64,000 nt of DNA from Methylobacterium sp. Leaf108 (GTDB taxonomy: Bacteria; Pseudomonadota; Alphaproteobacteria; Rhizobiales; Beijerinckiaceae), in NCBI RefSeq assembly GCF_001423265.1, contig NZ_LMND01000030.1, positions 334,996 through 398,995 on the forward strand. Reading direction: 5' to 3'. Shown piece by piece: positions 57,907-64,000 of the stretch (position 1 is the first letter of the stretch; the number at the start of each line of letters is the position of its first letter). The notes beneath the pieces were generated by a model. That model was not told where the DNA came from. It did no database searches and was given only the letters and a program-made list of their open reading frames with translations. Made by a program: the position numbers and the translations under genes.

Positions 57907-57927
57907 GTTGCAAACCTGGGCCTTAAG
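57899..57927. repeat. direct repeat GGCCTTAAG spaced 20 bp
   Basis: GGCCTTAAG occurs at 57899-57907 and again at 57919-57927, exactly 20 bp apart (about two helical turns), 99 bp before the next gene. The first copy covers a stop codon. Could be a tandem regulator site. Confidence 0.4.
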
Positions 57928-58025
57928 CTCGGAACAACGATCGTCCTGATACGTCTTTCTCCCATGATCGGGCGGCGAGGCCCAAGGCCCCTCCGCTCAC
58001 CGACTTCCAGACACGAGGTGCTTCC

Positions 58026-58442
58026 ATGCGCGTTGCCGCTCTCGCCCTGATGGGCGCTCTCACCGTCGCCGGGTCGATCGCCGGCCTCGGTACCGTCACC
58101 CCGGCCCATGCCCAGTCGCGCGGCTACACCGTCGAGCGCGTCGGTCCGGCCCTGCCGATCCGCATCCGTCCGCGCAGCTGGCTCGATGGCAGCAACGTGG
58201 TGGAGCCCGGCAACGGCTCGGTGAGCAACCCGGCCACCAACCCGCAGTTCATCACCGCCAGCTACCTGAACACGCCGCCCTACGGCCGCAACGACCGCTT
58301 CGGCGCCGGCAACATCTCCGATCCGATCACCAACGGTCCGTTCGTGGGCGCCCGTTCCAGCGCGATCCGCGGCGTCGACTTCTCGGCTATCGACGTGATC
58401 GACCCGACCTCCTATGCGGCGCGCTACGGCAGCCCGTACTGA
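58026..58442 (+). CDS. small secreted hypothetical protein (138 aa)
   Basis: 138 residues with a clear Sec signal peptide (MRVAALALMGALTVAGSIAG then HAQSR), leaving about 108 residues rich in Asn, Gly, Pro and Ser. GAGGTG is the ribosome site. The mature part has no cysteine and no known motif; it is probably periplasmic or extracellular. It is followed by a terminator and is likely a single-gene unit. Confidence 0.72.
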   Translation: MRVAALALMGALTVAGSIAGLGTVTPAHAQSRGYTVERVGPALPIRIRPRSWLDGSNVVEPGNGSVSNPATNPQFITASYLNTPPYGRNDRFGAGNISDPITNGPFVGARSSAIRGVDFSAIDVIDPTSYAARYGSPY

Positions 58443-58472
58443 CCCTGACGCAACGTTCCACGACGTGCCGTT

Positions 58473-58508
58473 AAGGCGTCGGCCCCAGCCAGCGGGCCGG
58501 CGCCTTTT
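58473..58508 (+). terminator. rho-independent terminator of the secreted-protein gene
   Basis: A 12-bp stem (AGGCGTCGGCCC with one mismatch) and a short loop, followed by TTTTCTT on the plus strand, 30 bases after the stop. It also separates this gene from convergent leuB. Confidence 0.82.
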
Positions 58509-58519
58509 CTTCGTTGCCG

Positions 58520-59629
58520 TCAGCGCAGGCGCGCCGCCAGCGCGTCGGCGACGGCCTTGCCCATGGCGGCCGTGCCGATAGCGGCGATCCCCTCGCCGGC
58601 GATGTCAGCCGTCCTGGCGCCCGAGGCGAGGGTGTCGGTGATGGCGCGGTCGACGAGATCGGCGGCCTCGCCGAGGCCGAACGAGTAGCGCAGCGCCATG
58701 GCCAGGGATCCGATCATGGCGATGGGGTTGGCGATGTCGCGGCCGGCGATGTCGGGGGCCGAACCATGGACCGGCTCGTAGAGCGCCTTGCGGCTGCCCT
58801 TTCCGTCGACGGCGCCCAGGGACGCCGAGGGCAGCATCCCGAGGGAGCCGGTGAGCATCGCAGCCACGTCCGAGAGCACGTCGCCGAACAGGTTGTCGGT
58901 CACCAGCACGTCGAACTGCTTGGGACGCCGCACGAGCTGCATCGCGCAATTGTCGGCCAGCACGTGCTCGAGCGTCAGGTCGGCATGGTGCTCGGCGTGG
59001 ACGCGGGTGACCACCTCCTTCCACAGCACGCCCGACTTCATGACGTTGTGCTTCTCGGCCGAGGAGACCCGGCCCGATCGCTTGCGTGCGAGGTCGAAGG
59101 CCACATGCGCGATCCGCTCGATCTCGGCGGTGGTGTAGACCTGGGTATCGACGGCACGCTTGGAGCCGTCCGGCAGCGTGGTGATCTCCTTGGGCTCGCC
59201 GAAGTAGACGCCTCCGGTCAACTCGCGCACGATCATGATGTCGAGGCCCTCGACGAGGTCGCGCTTAAGCGCCGAGGCATCGGCCAGCGCCGGGTAGCAG
59301 ATCGCCGGGCGCAGGTTGGCGAAGAGGCCGAGGTCCTTGCGCAGGCGCAGCAGGCCGGCCTCGGGACGGATCTCGTAGGCCACGGTCGCCCATTTCGGCC
59401 CGCCGACGGCGCCGAGCAGGATCGCGTCGGCCGCATCGGCCCTGGCCAGCGTCGCATCGGCGAGCGGGACGCCGTGGGCATCGATCGCCGACCCGCCGAC
59501 GAGGTCGCGCTCGATCTCGAAGCGCGCGAGACCGGCGCCGCTCAGCACGCCGAGCACCACCTCCACCTGGGCCATCACCTCGGGGCCGATTCCGTCGCCG
59601 GGCAGGAGGAGGAGCTTGTAGCTGGTCAT
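58520..59629 (-). CDS. leuB: 3-isopropylmalate dehydrogenase
   Basis: 369 residues. Family motifs: [20 protein letters not shown] at the start, [36 protein letters not shown], then [20 protein letters not shown] (metal Asp) and [20 protein letters not shown] (NAD site). It oxidises and decarboxylates 3-isopropylmalate in leucine synthesis. It converges with the secreted-protein gene. Confidence 0.97.
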   Translation of the reverse strand: MTSYKLLLLPGDGIGPEVMAQVEVVLGVLSGAGLARFEIERDLVGGSAIDAHGVPLADATLARADAADAILLGAVGGPKWATVAYEIRPEAGLLRLRKDLGLFANLRPAICYPALADASALKRDLVEGLDIMIVRELTGGVYFGEPKEITTLPDGSKRAVDTQVYTTAEIERIAHVAFDLARKRSGRVSSAEKHNVMKSGVLWKEVVTRVHAEHHADLTLEHVLADNCAMQLVRRPKQFDVLVTDNLFGDVLSDVAAMLTGSLGMLPSASLGAVDGKGSRKALYEPVHGSAPDIAGRDIANPIAMIGSLAMALRYSFGLGEAADLVDRAITDTLASGARTADIAGEGIAAIGTAAMGKAVADALAARLR

Positions 59630-59753
59630 GGCGGGGCACTCGCTGACGGGATGATCACGGCACCGCGCGGCTGTAGCGAGACCGTCCGGCCGTTGGCAAG
59701 GGAGTGGGCGCTCCCCCGCCGCCCGTGACCCGAGGGTCCGCCGTCCCGAACGA

Positions 59754-61238
59754 TCAATGGCCGCCGCGGGTCAGCGTCGCGCCGGGCTTGTCGTGACGGC
59801 CGACGCGGTCGACCAGACTGGCCGTCGCCTCGTTCATGCCGACGATCTCCACCGGCACGCCCTGATGACGGAACTTGAGCACGACGCGGTCGAGGGCGTC
59901 GATGCTGCTGATGTCCCAGAAGTGTGAGGCGGTCAGGTCGATCGCCACGGCGGCGAGGTCTGTTTCGCGAAAGTCGAAGGCGGCATGGAACGCCTCCGCC
60001 GTGGCGAAGAAGATCTGGCCCGTCACGACGTAGCGCCGCCGGTTCGACGCCTCGTCGCGGTGCGCGGTGACGGAGAAGAACCGCGTCACCTTGTGGGCGA
60101 AGAACAGGCCGCTCAGGACGACGCCGAACAGCACGCCCTTGGCGAGGTCGTGGGTGACCACCACCACGACGACGGTGCCGAGCATGACGAAGCTGGAGCT
60201 CTTGGGGTGGGTGAGCAGCGTGCGCACCGACTTCCATTGGAAGGTGTTGATCGACACCATGATCATCACCGCAACGAGGGCCGCCATGGGGATCCGCGCC
60301 ACATAGGGTCCGAGCACCACGATGAGGAAGAGCAGGAACGCGCCCGCCCAGAGGGTGGAGAGCCGGCCCCGCCCGCCCGAGGAGACGTTGATCACCGATT
60401 GGCCGATCATGGCGCAGCCGGCCATGCCGCCGAAGAAGCCGGCGGTGACGTTGGCGAGGCCCTGGCCGGCGCACTCGCGGTTCTTGTCGGAGGTGGTGTC
60501 GGTCATCTCGTCGAGGATCGCCGCCGTCATCAGGCTCTCCAGCAGGCCGACCATGGCGAGCGTGAGGGCGTAGGGCAGGATGATCCGCAGGGTCTCCAGG
60601 GTGAGCGGCACCTGCGGCAGGGCGAACCACGGCAGCTCGTCGGGAAGCGCGCCCATGTCGCCGACGGTGCGCAGATCGAGCCCGAACCACATCGAAACCC
60701 CGGTGAGCAGGACGATGGTGACGAGGGGGGAGGGGACGGCCTTCGTCAGGTAGGGAAGGCCGTAGATGAGGCCGAGGCCGACCGCCGTCATCACGTAGAC
60801 ACCGGTGCCGCGCCCGATCAGCTCCGGCATCTGCGCGAGGAAGATCAGGATCGCCAGGGCGTTGACGAAGCCGGTGACCACCGAGCGCGACACGAAGCGC
60901 ATGAGGTCGCCCAGGCGAAGCAGGCTCGCACCGACCTGGATGAGGCCGGTGAGGATGGTCGCGGCGAACAGGTAGCCGAGGCCGTGGTCCTTCACGAGAG
61001 TGACCATCAGGAGGGACATCGCCCCCGTGGCCGCCGAGATCATCGCCGGCCGCCCCCCGGCGAAGGCGGTGACGACGGCGATGCAGAACGAGGCATAGAG
61101 GCCGACCTTGGGGTCGACGCCGGCGATGATCGAGAAGGCGATGGCCTCCGGGATCAACGCCAGGGCGACGACGGTGCCCGCCAGGATTTCACGCGTGACG
61201 TTGGGAGCCCACTCGCTCCGGAGGTGCTGGATCGACAT
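59754..61238 (-). CDS. SulP-family anion transporter with STAS domain
   Basis: 494 residues. About eleven membrane segments with the SulP motifs [20 protein letters not shown] and [41 protein letters not shown] domain occupies about 385-480 ([20 protein letters not shown]). SulP proteins carry sulfate, bicarbonate or other anions; which one is not clear. No Shine-Dalgarno site of normal strength is seen before ATG 61238; a 14-bp palindrome lies there instead, and a leader ORF lies upstream. Confidence 0.9.
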   Translation of the reverse strand: MSIQHLRSEWAPNVTREILAGTVVALALIPEAIAFSIIAGVDPKVGLYASFCIAVVTAFAGGRPAMISAATGAMSLLMVTLVKDHGLGYLFAATILTGLIQVGASLLRLGDLMRFVSRSVVTGFVNALAILIFLAQMPELIGRGTGVYVMTAVGLGLIYGLPYLTKAVPSPLVTIVLLTGVSMWFGLDLRTVGDMGALPDELPWFALPQVPLTLETLRIILPYALTLAMVGLLESLMTAAILDEMTDTTSDKNRECAGQGLANVTAGFFGGMAGCAMIGQSVINVSSGGRGRLSTLWAGAFLLFLIVVLGPYVARIPMAALVAVMIMVSINTFQWKSVRTLLTHPKSSSFVMLGTVVVVVVTHDLAKGVLFGVVLSGLFFAHKVTRFFSVTAHRDEASNRRRYVVTGQIFFATAEAFHAAFDFRETDLAAVAIDLTASHFWDISSIDALDRVVLKFRHQGVPVEIVGMNEATASLVDRVGRHDKPGATLTRGGH

Positions 61239-61248
61239 CGCAATAAAC

Positions 61249-61262
61249 GGCTTTCGAAAGCC
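61249..61262 (-). promoter_or_regulatory. palindromic hairpin next to the SulP start codon
   Basis: GGCTTTCGAAAGCC is perfectly self-complementary and ends 10 bases before the SulP ATG, covering the place where a ribosome site should be. Folding would hide the initiation region; this suggests translational control. Confidence 0.5.
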
Positions 61263-61349
61263 CCGCGCGCATCGCGCCGGCAGGGGCCAGGCATCACGGA
61301 CCCGGCCGCCGCTGGCGGGCCGGGCGAACGACTTCGGACGACGCGGCCG

Positions 61350-61397
61350 CTACGGCGGCGTCAGCCCCAGGAAGTCGATGAACCGTTTGAGATGCAT
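61350..61397 (-). CDS. 15-aa leader peptide upstream of the SulP gene ([15 protein letters not shown])
   Basis: ATG 61397 opens a 15-codon frame that ends Thr-Pro-Pro-TAG. GGGAG lies 5 bases upstream as a ribosome site. Terminal Pro-Pro before a stop is a known slow spot for ribosomes. The ORF sits 111 bases before the transporter start in a structured region. Small conserved ORFs and the sul1 RNA motif are associated with SulP genes in alphaproteobacteria, but identity with that motif was not tested. Confidence 0.55.
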   Translation of the reverse strand: MHLKRFIDFLGLTPP

Positions 61398-61409
61398 GGC
61401 GCTCCCATA

Positions 61410-61446
61410 CCACGCCCTTGCCGCGACGCAACATCGCCGGGCGTGG
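61410..61446 (-). other. inverted repeat upstream of the leader peptide
   Basis: CCACGCCC and GGGCGTGG (8 bp, 61410-61417 with 61439-61446) enclose 21 bases and end 12 bases before the leader ATG, between ispA and the leader. It may be the ispA terminator (no T run) or the first stem of the regulatory leader. Confidence 0.4.
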
Positions 61447-61458
61447 CGGGAGTCCGCG

Positions 61459-62421
61459 TCAGACCGTCCGCATCACCGTGAAGCGCGCTGCCTGACGCAG
61501 GGTCTCGGCCTTCTCGCCCCAGGAGACGACGGCCGCGTCGCAGACATCCACCAGCCGGTCGCATTCGGCCCGTGCGCCGTCCAGGCCGAGCCGGTCCACC
61601 AGCGTCGCCTTGCCGGCGTCCTTGTCCTTGCCGGTGGCCTTGCCCATCGCCTCGGGCGAGGCCTCGCGGTCGAGGATGTCGTCGGCGATCTGGAAGGCCT
61701 GGCCCAGGGCCAGGCCGTAGCGCAGCAGCGCCGCGCGCTGGTCCGAGGTCGCGCCGCCCACCAGGGCGCCGGCGTCCACCGAAAACGCCAGGATCGCGCC
61801 GGTCTTCATGGCCTGGAGCTGGAGCGTGTCCTCGACGGTGAGCGACACCGGCCCGAACCGGCCCTCGGCGCCGAGGTCGAGGATCTGGCCTCCGACCATC
61901 CCGCCGAGGCCCGAAGCCCTGGCCAGACCGAGCACGAGGTCGGCCCGGATGGCCGCCTGGGGCTGCCACGTCGGGTCGGCCAGGATCTCGAAGGCGAGGG
62001 TCTGGAGCGCATCGCCGACGAGGATCGCGGTGGCGTCGTCGTAGGCCTTGTGGACGGTGGGCTTGCCGCGGCGCAGGTCGTCGTCGTCCATGGCCGGCAT
62101 GTCGTCGTGGACCAGGGAATAGCAGTGGACGAGCTCGATCGCCGATCCGGCGGCCAGGGCGCCGGCCTCGTCGCCGCCGAGCATGCGCGCGGTCTCCACC
62201 GCCAGGAACGGGCGCAGGCGCTTGCCGCCGCCCAGTACAGCATGGCGCATCGCCTCCATCAGCCGCGCCGGACGGACGATCTCGCCGGTCTGGGTCGCGT
62301 CGCCGAGGCGTTCGGCGAGGAAGGCCTCGACGGCGTCGGCCGTCGCGCCGAGCTTGTGGGTAAAGGCCTGCGTCGCGGCATCCACCTTGACCGAAGCGTG
62401 CGATGGTTGCGTTGAACTCAT
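61459..62421 (-). CDS. ispA: polyprenyl (farnesyl/geranyl) diphosphate synthase
   Basis: 320 residues. The first Asp-rich motif is [17 protein letters not shown], the second [27 protein letters not shown] binds IPP. Length and the residues before the first motif fit a short-chain (C15) enzyme, which makes farnesyl diphosphate for hopanoids, carotenoids and quinones in the cytoplasm. It is divergent from mtgA with a 77-base gap to the chosen mtgA start. Confidence 0.92.
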   Translation of the reverse strand: MSSTQPSHASVKVDAATQAFTHKLGATADAVEAFLAERLGDATQTGEIVRPARLMEAMRHAVLGGGKRLRPFLAVETARMLGGDEAGALAAGSAIELVHCYSLVHDDMPAMDDDDLRRGKPTVHKAYDDATAILVGDALQTLAFEILADPTWQPQAAIRADLVLGLARASGLGGMVGGQILDLGAEGRFGPVSLTVEDTLQLQAMKTGAILAFSVDAGALVGGATSDQRAALLRYGLALGQAFQIADDILDREASPEAMGKATGKDKDAGKATLVDRLGLDGARAECDRLVDVCDAAVVSWGEKAETLRQAARFTVMRTV

Positions 62422-62498
62422 GGTCGGTCTTTCGACGGTGGCGGCGAGGCGAGCGGGTGTTGCGTGTGGTGAGACGCGATCAGGACGACGAGGAGGAC

Positions 62499-63203
62499 AT
62501 GGGGCGCCCCCTCGAGCGGGCCGGGCGCCGGAGCGGGGGATTGCGGCGCATGGTCGGCGTGGTCATGCTGCTCCCTCTCCTCCTGCTGGTGTCCGTCGTC
62601 GGCCTCGCGCTCGTCTATAGCGCGGTGACGCCGCCCTCAACCCTGATGCTGGGGCGATGGTTGACGCTCCAGCCCGTGGCGCGCGACGCCGTGGGCCTCG
62701 ACGCGATCTCGCCCCTGCTCGTCCAGGCGGTGATCGCATCGGAGGACCAGCGTTTCTGCCAGCACGGCGGCGTCGACTGGGGCGCCCTGCGCGACGTGGT
62801 CGACGACGAGGAAGGCCCGAGCCGGGGCGCCTCCACGATTTCGATGCAGACGGTCAAGAACGTCTTCCTCTGGCCGGGCCGCTCTGTCGTCCGCAAGGCC
62901 CTGGAAATTCCCCTGGCCATGGTTGTCGACACGCTTTGGGGCAAGGTCCGCGTCCTGGAAGTCTATCTCAACGTCGCCGAGTGGGGGGAGGGGGTGTTCG
63001 GGGCGGAGGCCGCCGCCCAGCGTTGGTTCGGCAAGCCCGCCCGCGCGCTCACCCGCGGCGAGGCCGCGCTGCTGGCCGCCGTTCTGCCCAACCCGATCCT
63101 GCGCAATCCGGCCCTGCCGTCGCGGGGCGTGCGAGCGCAGGCCGCGCGCATCCAGGCGCGAATGAATGCAGTCTCCGGCCTGATGGGCTGCTTGAAACGC
63201 TGA
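62499..63203 (+). CDS. mtgA: monofunctional biosynthetic peptidoglycan transglycosylase
   Basis: 234 residues from ATG 62499 with AGGAGG upstream; 62403 would overlap ispA. A membrane helix (MVGVVMLLPLLLLVSVVGLA) precedes the GT51 domain: AVIASEDQRFCQHGGVDW (catalytic Glu), GASTISMQTVKNVFLWPGRS and KVRVLEVYLNVAEWGEGVFG. It polymerises lipid II glycan chains at the periplasmic side. Confidence 0.95.
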   Translation: MGRPLERAGRRSGGLRRMVGVVMLLPLLLLVSVVGLALVYSAVTPPSTLMLGRWLTLQPVARDAVGLDAISPLLVQAVIASEDQRFCQHGGVDWGALRDVVDDEEGPSRGASTISMQTVKNVFLWPGRSVVRKALEIPLAMVVDTLWGKVRVLEVYLNVAEWGEGVFGAEAAAQRWFGKPARALTRGEAALLAAVLPNPILRNPALPSRGVRAQAARIQARMNAVSGLMGCLKR

Positions 63204-63285
63204 CGGTTTTGACGGGACGGGCACTGGTGCACCGCTCGGCGATCGGCGATACGGCCAACCTGCCTGTTCCGGATCGCGTCTCCCC

Positions 63286-64000
63286 ATGCTCTGTCGCCCC
63301 CGCGTCGCCCTCGCGCTCGCCTTGTGTGCCGCCCTGAACGCCCCGCAGGCGCTCGCCAACGACAGTGCCGCCGAACTGGATGCCGGTGGCCTCGTCCTGG
63401 TGAAAGACCCCGAGGTCGCCCTCGTTCGCGAGGATCTCACCATCGGCCTCGACCGGATCACCGTGCGCTACGTCTTCCGCAATCGCTCGGCGGCCGCGCG
63501 CACCCTCAAGGTGGCGTTCCCGCTTCCGCCCATCGATGGCGCGGAACTGACCAGTTCCGCGCAGAGCCTGCCGGACGAATCGAGCCCCAACTTCGTCGGG
63601 TTCACGGTGACGGTGGACGGTCAGGCGCTGACGCCGCAACTCGAGGAACGCGCCTTCCTGGGAGCCCGCGAGGTCAGCGATCTCCTGCGCAAGCACGCCG
63701 TTCCCCTCAATCCCATGCGCCGGGACGCCTACGGAGCGGCGGTGGCCAAGCTCACGCCGACGGCGAAGGCCGAACTCGCCGCCGCGGGGCTGATCCCAGA
63801 GGACGAGGGCCCCGATGGCGGGCAATGGCGCAGCGAGGCCAAGTTTTATTGGGATCAGACCTTTCCGGCCGGGCGCGATCTCGTCATCGAGCATGCCTAC
63901 CGGCCGGTGAAGGGCAGCATCCTCATCGGACGCAGCGACCTCGACGACCGCGCCTTCCGCCAGCGTTACTGCCTCGATGATGCCGGCGTCGCGGGCGTGC
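63286..64000 (+). CDS. DUF4424-family exported protein (partial, 5' part)
   Basis: The open frame starts at ATG 63286 and runs off the window end, 238 codons visible. A signal peptide (VALALALCAALNAPQALAND) is followed by SAAELDAGGLVLVKDPEVAL, LTIGLDRITVRYVFRNRSAA and ARTLKVAFPLPPID, typical of DUF4424. The mature part is likely periplasmic and beta-rich. Function unknown. It lies 82 bases after mtgA. Confidence 0.8.
   Translation, partial: MLCRPRVALALALCAALNAPQALANDSAAELDAGGLVLVKDPEVALVREDLTIGLDRITVRYVFRNRSAAARTLKVAFPLPPIDGAELTSSAQSLPDESSPNFVGFTVTVDGQALTPQLEERAFLGAREVSDLLRKHAVPLNPMRRDAYGAAVAKLTPTAKAELAAAGLIPEDEGPDGGQWRSEAKFYWDQTFPAGRDLVIEHAYRPVKGSILIGRSDLDDRAFRQRYCLDDAGVAGV

Overview
This is high-GC (roughly 70%) chromosomal DNA from an alphaproteobacterium, most likely Methylobacterium/Methylorubrum. 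Three things point there: the divergent pair crotonyl-CoA carboxylase/reductase (ccr) and ethylmalonyl-CoA mutase (ecm) of the ethylmalonyl-CoA pathway, a three-subunit periplasmic FDH3-type formate dehydrogenase, and a Caulobacter-like flagellar operon. The genus is inferred from gene content, not from a search.

Layout. 1-2.5 kb: the 5' end of leuD, a small basic protein, a KpsE/Wzz-like capsule export protein and a small hypothetical protein. 2.6-7.7 kb: flagellar operon fliF-fliG-fliH-fliN-flbD on the minus strand, with a CtrA-box-like site upstream of fliF. 8-11.8 kb: ccr (minus) and ecm (plus), divergent. 11.8-15.8 kb: envelope polysaccharide genes (undecaprenyl-phosphate sugar transferase, NAD-dependent epimerase, FlaA1/CapD-like epimerase/dehydratase). 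15.8-17.4 kb: an Smr-like gene, one intact Uma2-family gene and one frameshifted Uma2 copy. 17.5-19.4 kb: homospermidine synthase with a structured leader, and a 46-codon ORF behind a PhaR-like operator. 19.5-32.5 kb: a formate dehydrogenase region. It holds a WD40-cytochrome c fusion, a large multi-cluster 4Fe-4S protein, and a long plus-strand operon: lipoate/biotin ligase-like protein, DUF6505, DUF6352, DUF3305, DUF3306, TorD chaperone, small Tat-signal protein, FDH alpha, beta and gamma, and a small membrane-anchored protein. 32.5-44.5 kb: mixed metabolism and membrane genes (histone deacetylase-like, renalase-like, GT21 glycosyltransferase, ethanolamine permease, flippase-like, PhoR-like kinase, copper P-type ATPase, M20 amidohydrolase, catalase-like protein lacking the expected catalytic His). 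44.7-52.6 kb: the conserved operon rimP-nusA-ylxR-infB-rbfA-truB. 52.9-55.5 kb: a hexapeptide acetyltransferase and a locally AT-richer three-gene cassette that looks like a toxin/immunity module. 55.6-64 kb: asd, two envelope/secreted hypotheticals, leuB, a SulP transporter with a leader-peptide 5' region, a polyprenyl diphosphate synthase (ispA), mtgA and a truncated DUF4424 gene.

How the genes fit together: ccr and ecm convert crotonyl-CoA to methylsuccinyl-CoA for glyoxylate regeneration in one-carbon and C2 growth. The FDH region oxidises formate at the periplasmic face, and its accessory genes probably serve cofactor insertion, Tat export and electron transfer. The most interesting uncharacterised signals are the SulP leader (a 15-codon ORF ending in Pro-Pro-stop plus hairpins), the PhaR-like site on the 46-codon ORF, the FDH accessory set and the toxin-like cassette. 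No tRNA, rRNA, CRISPR array or insertion sequence was seen.
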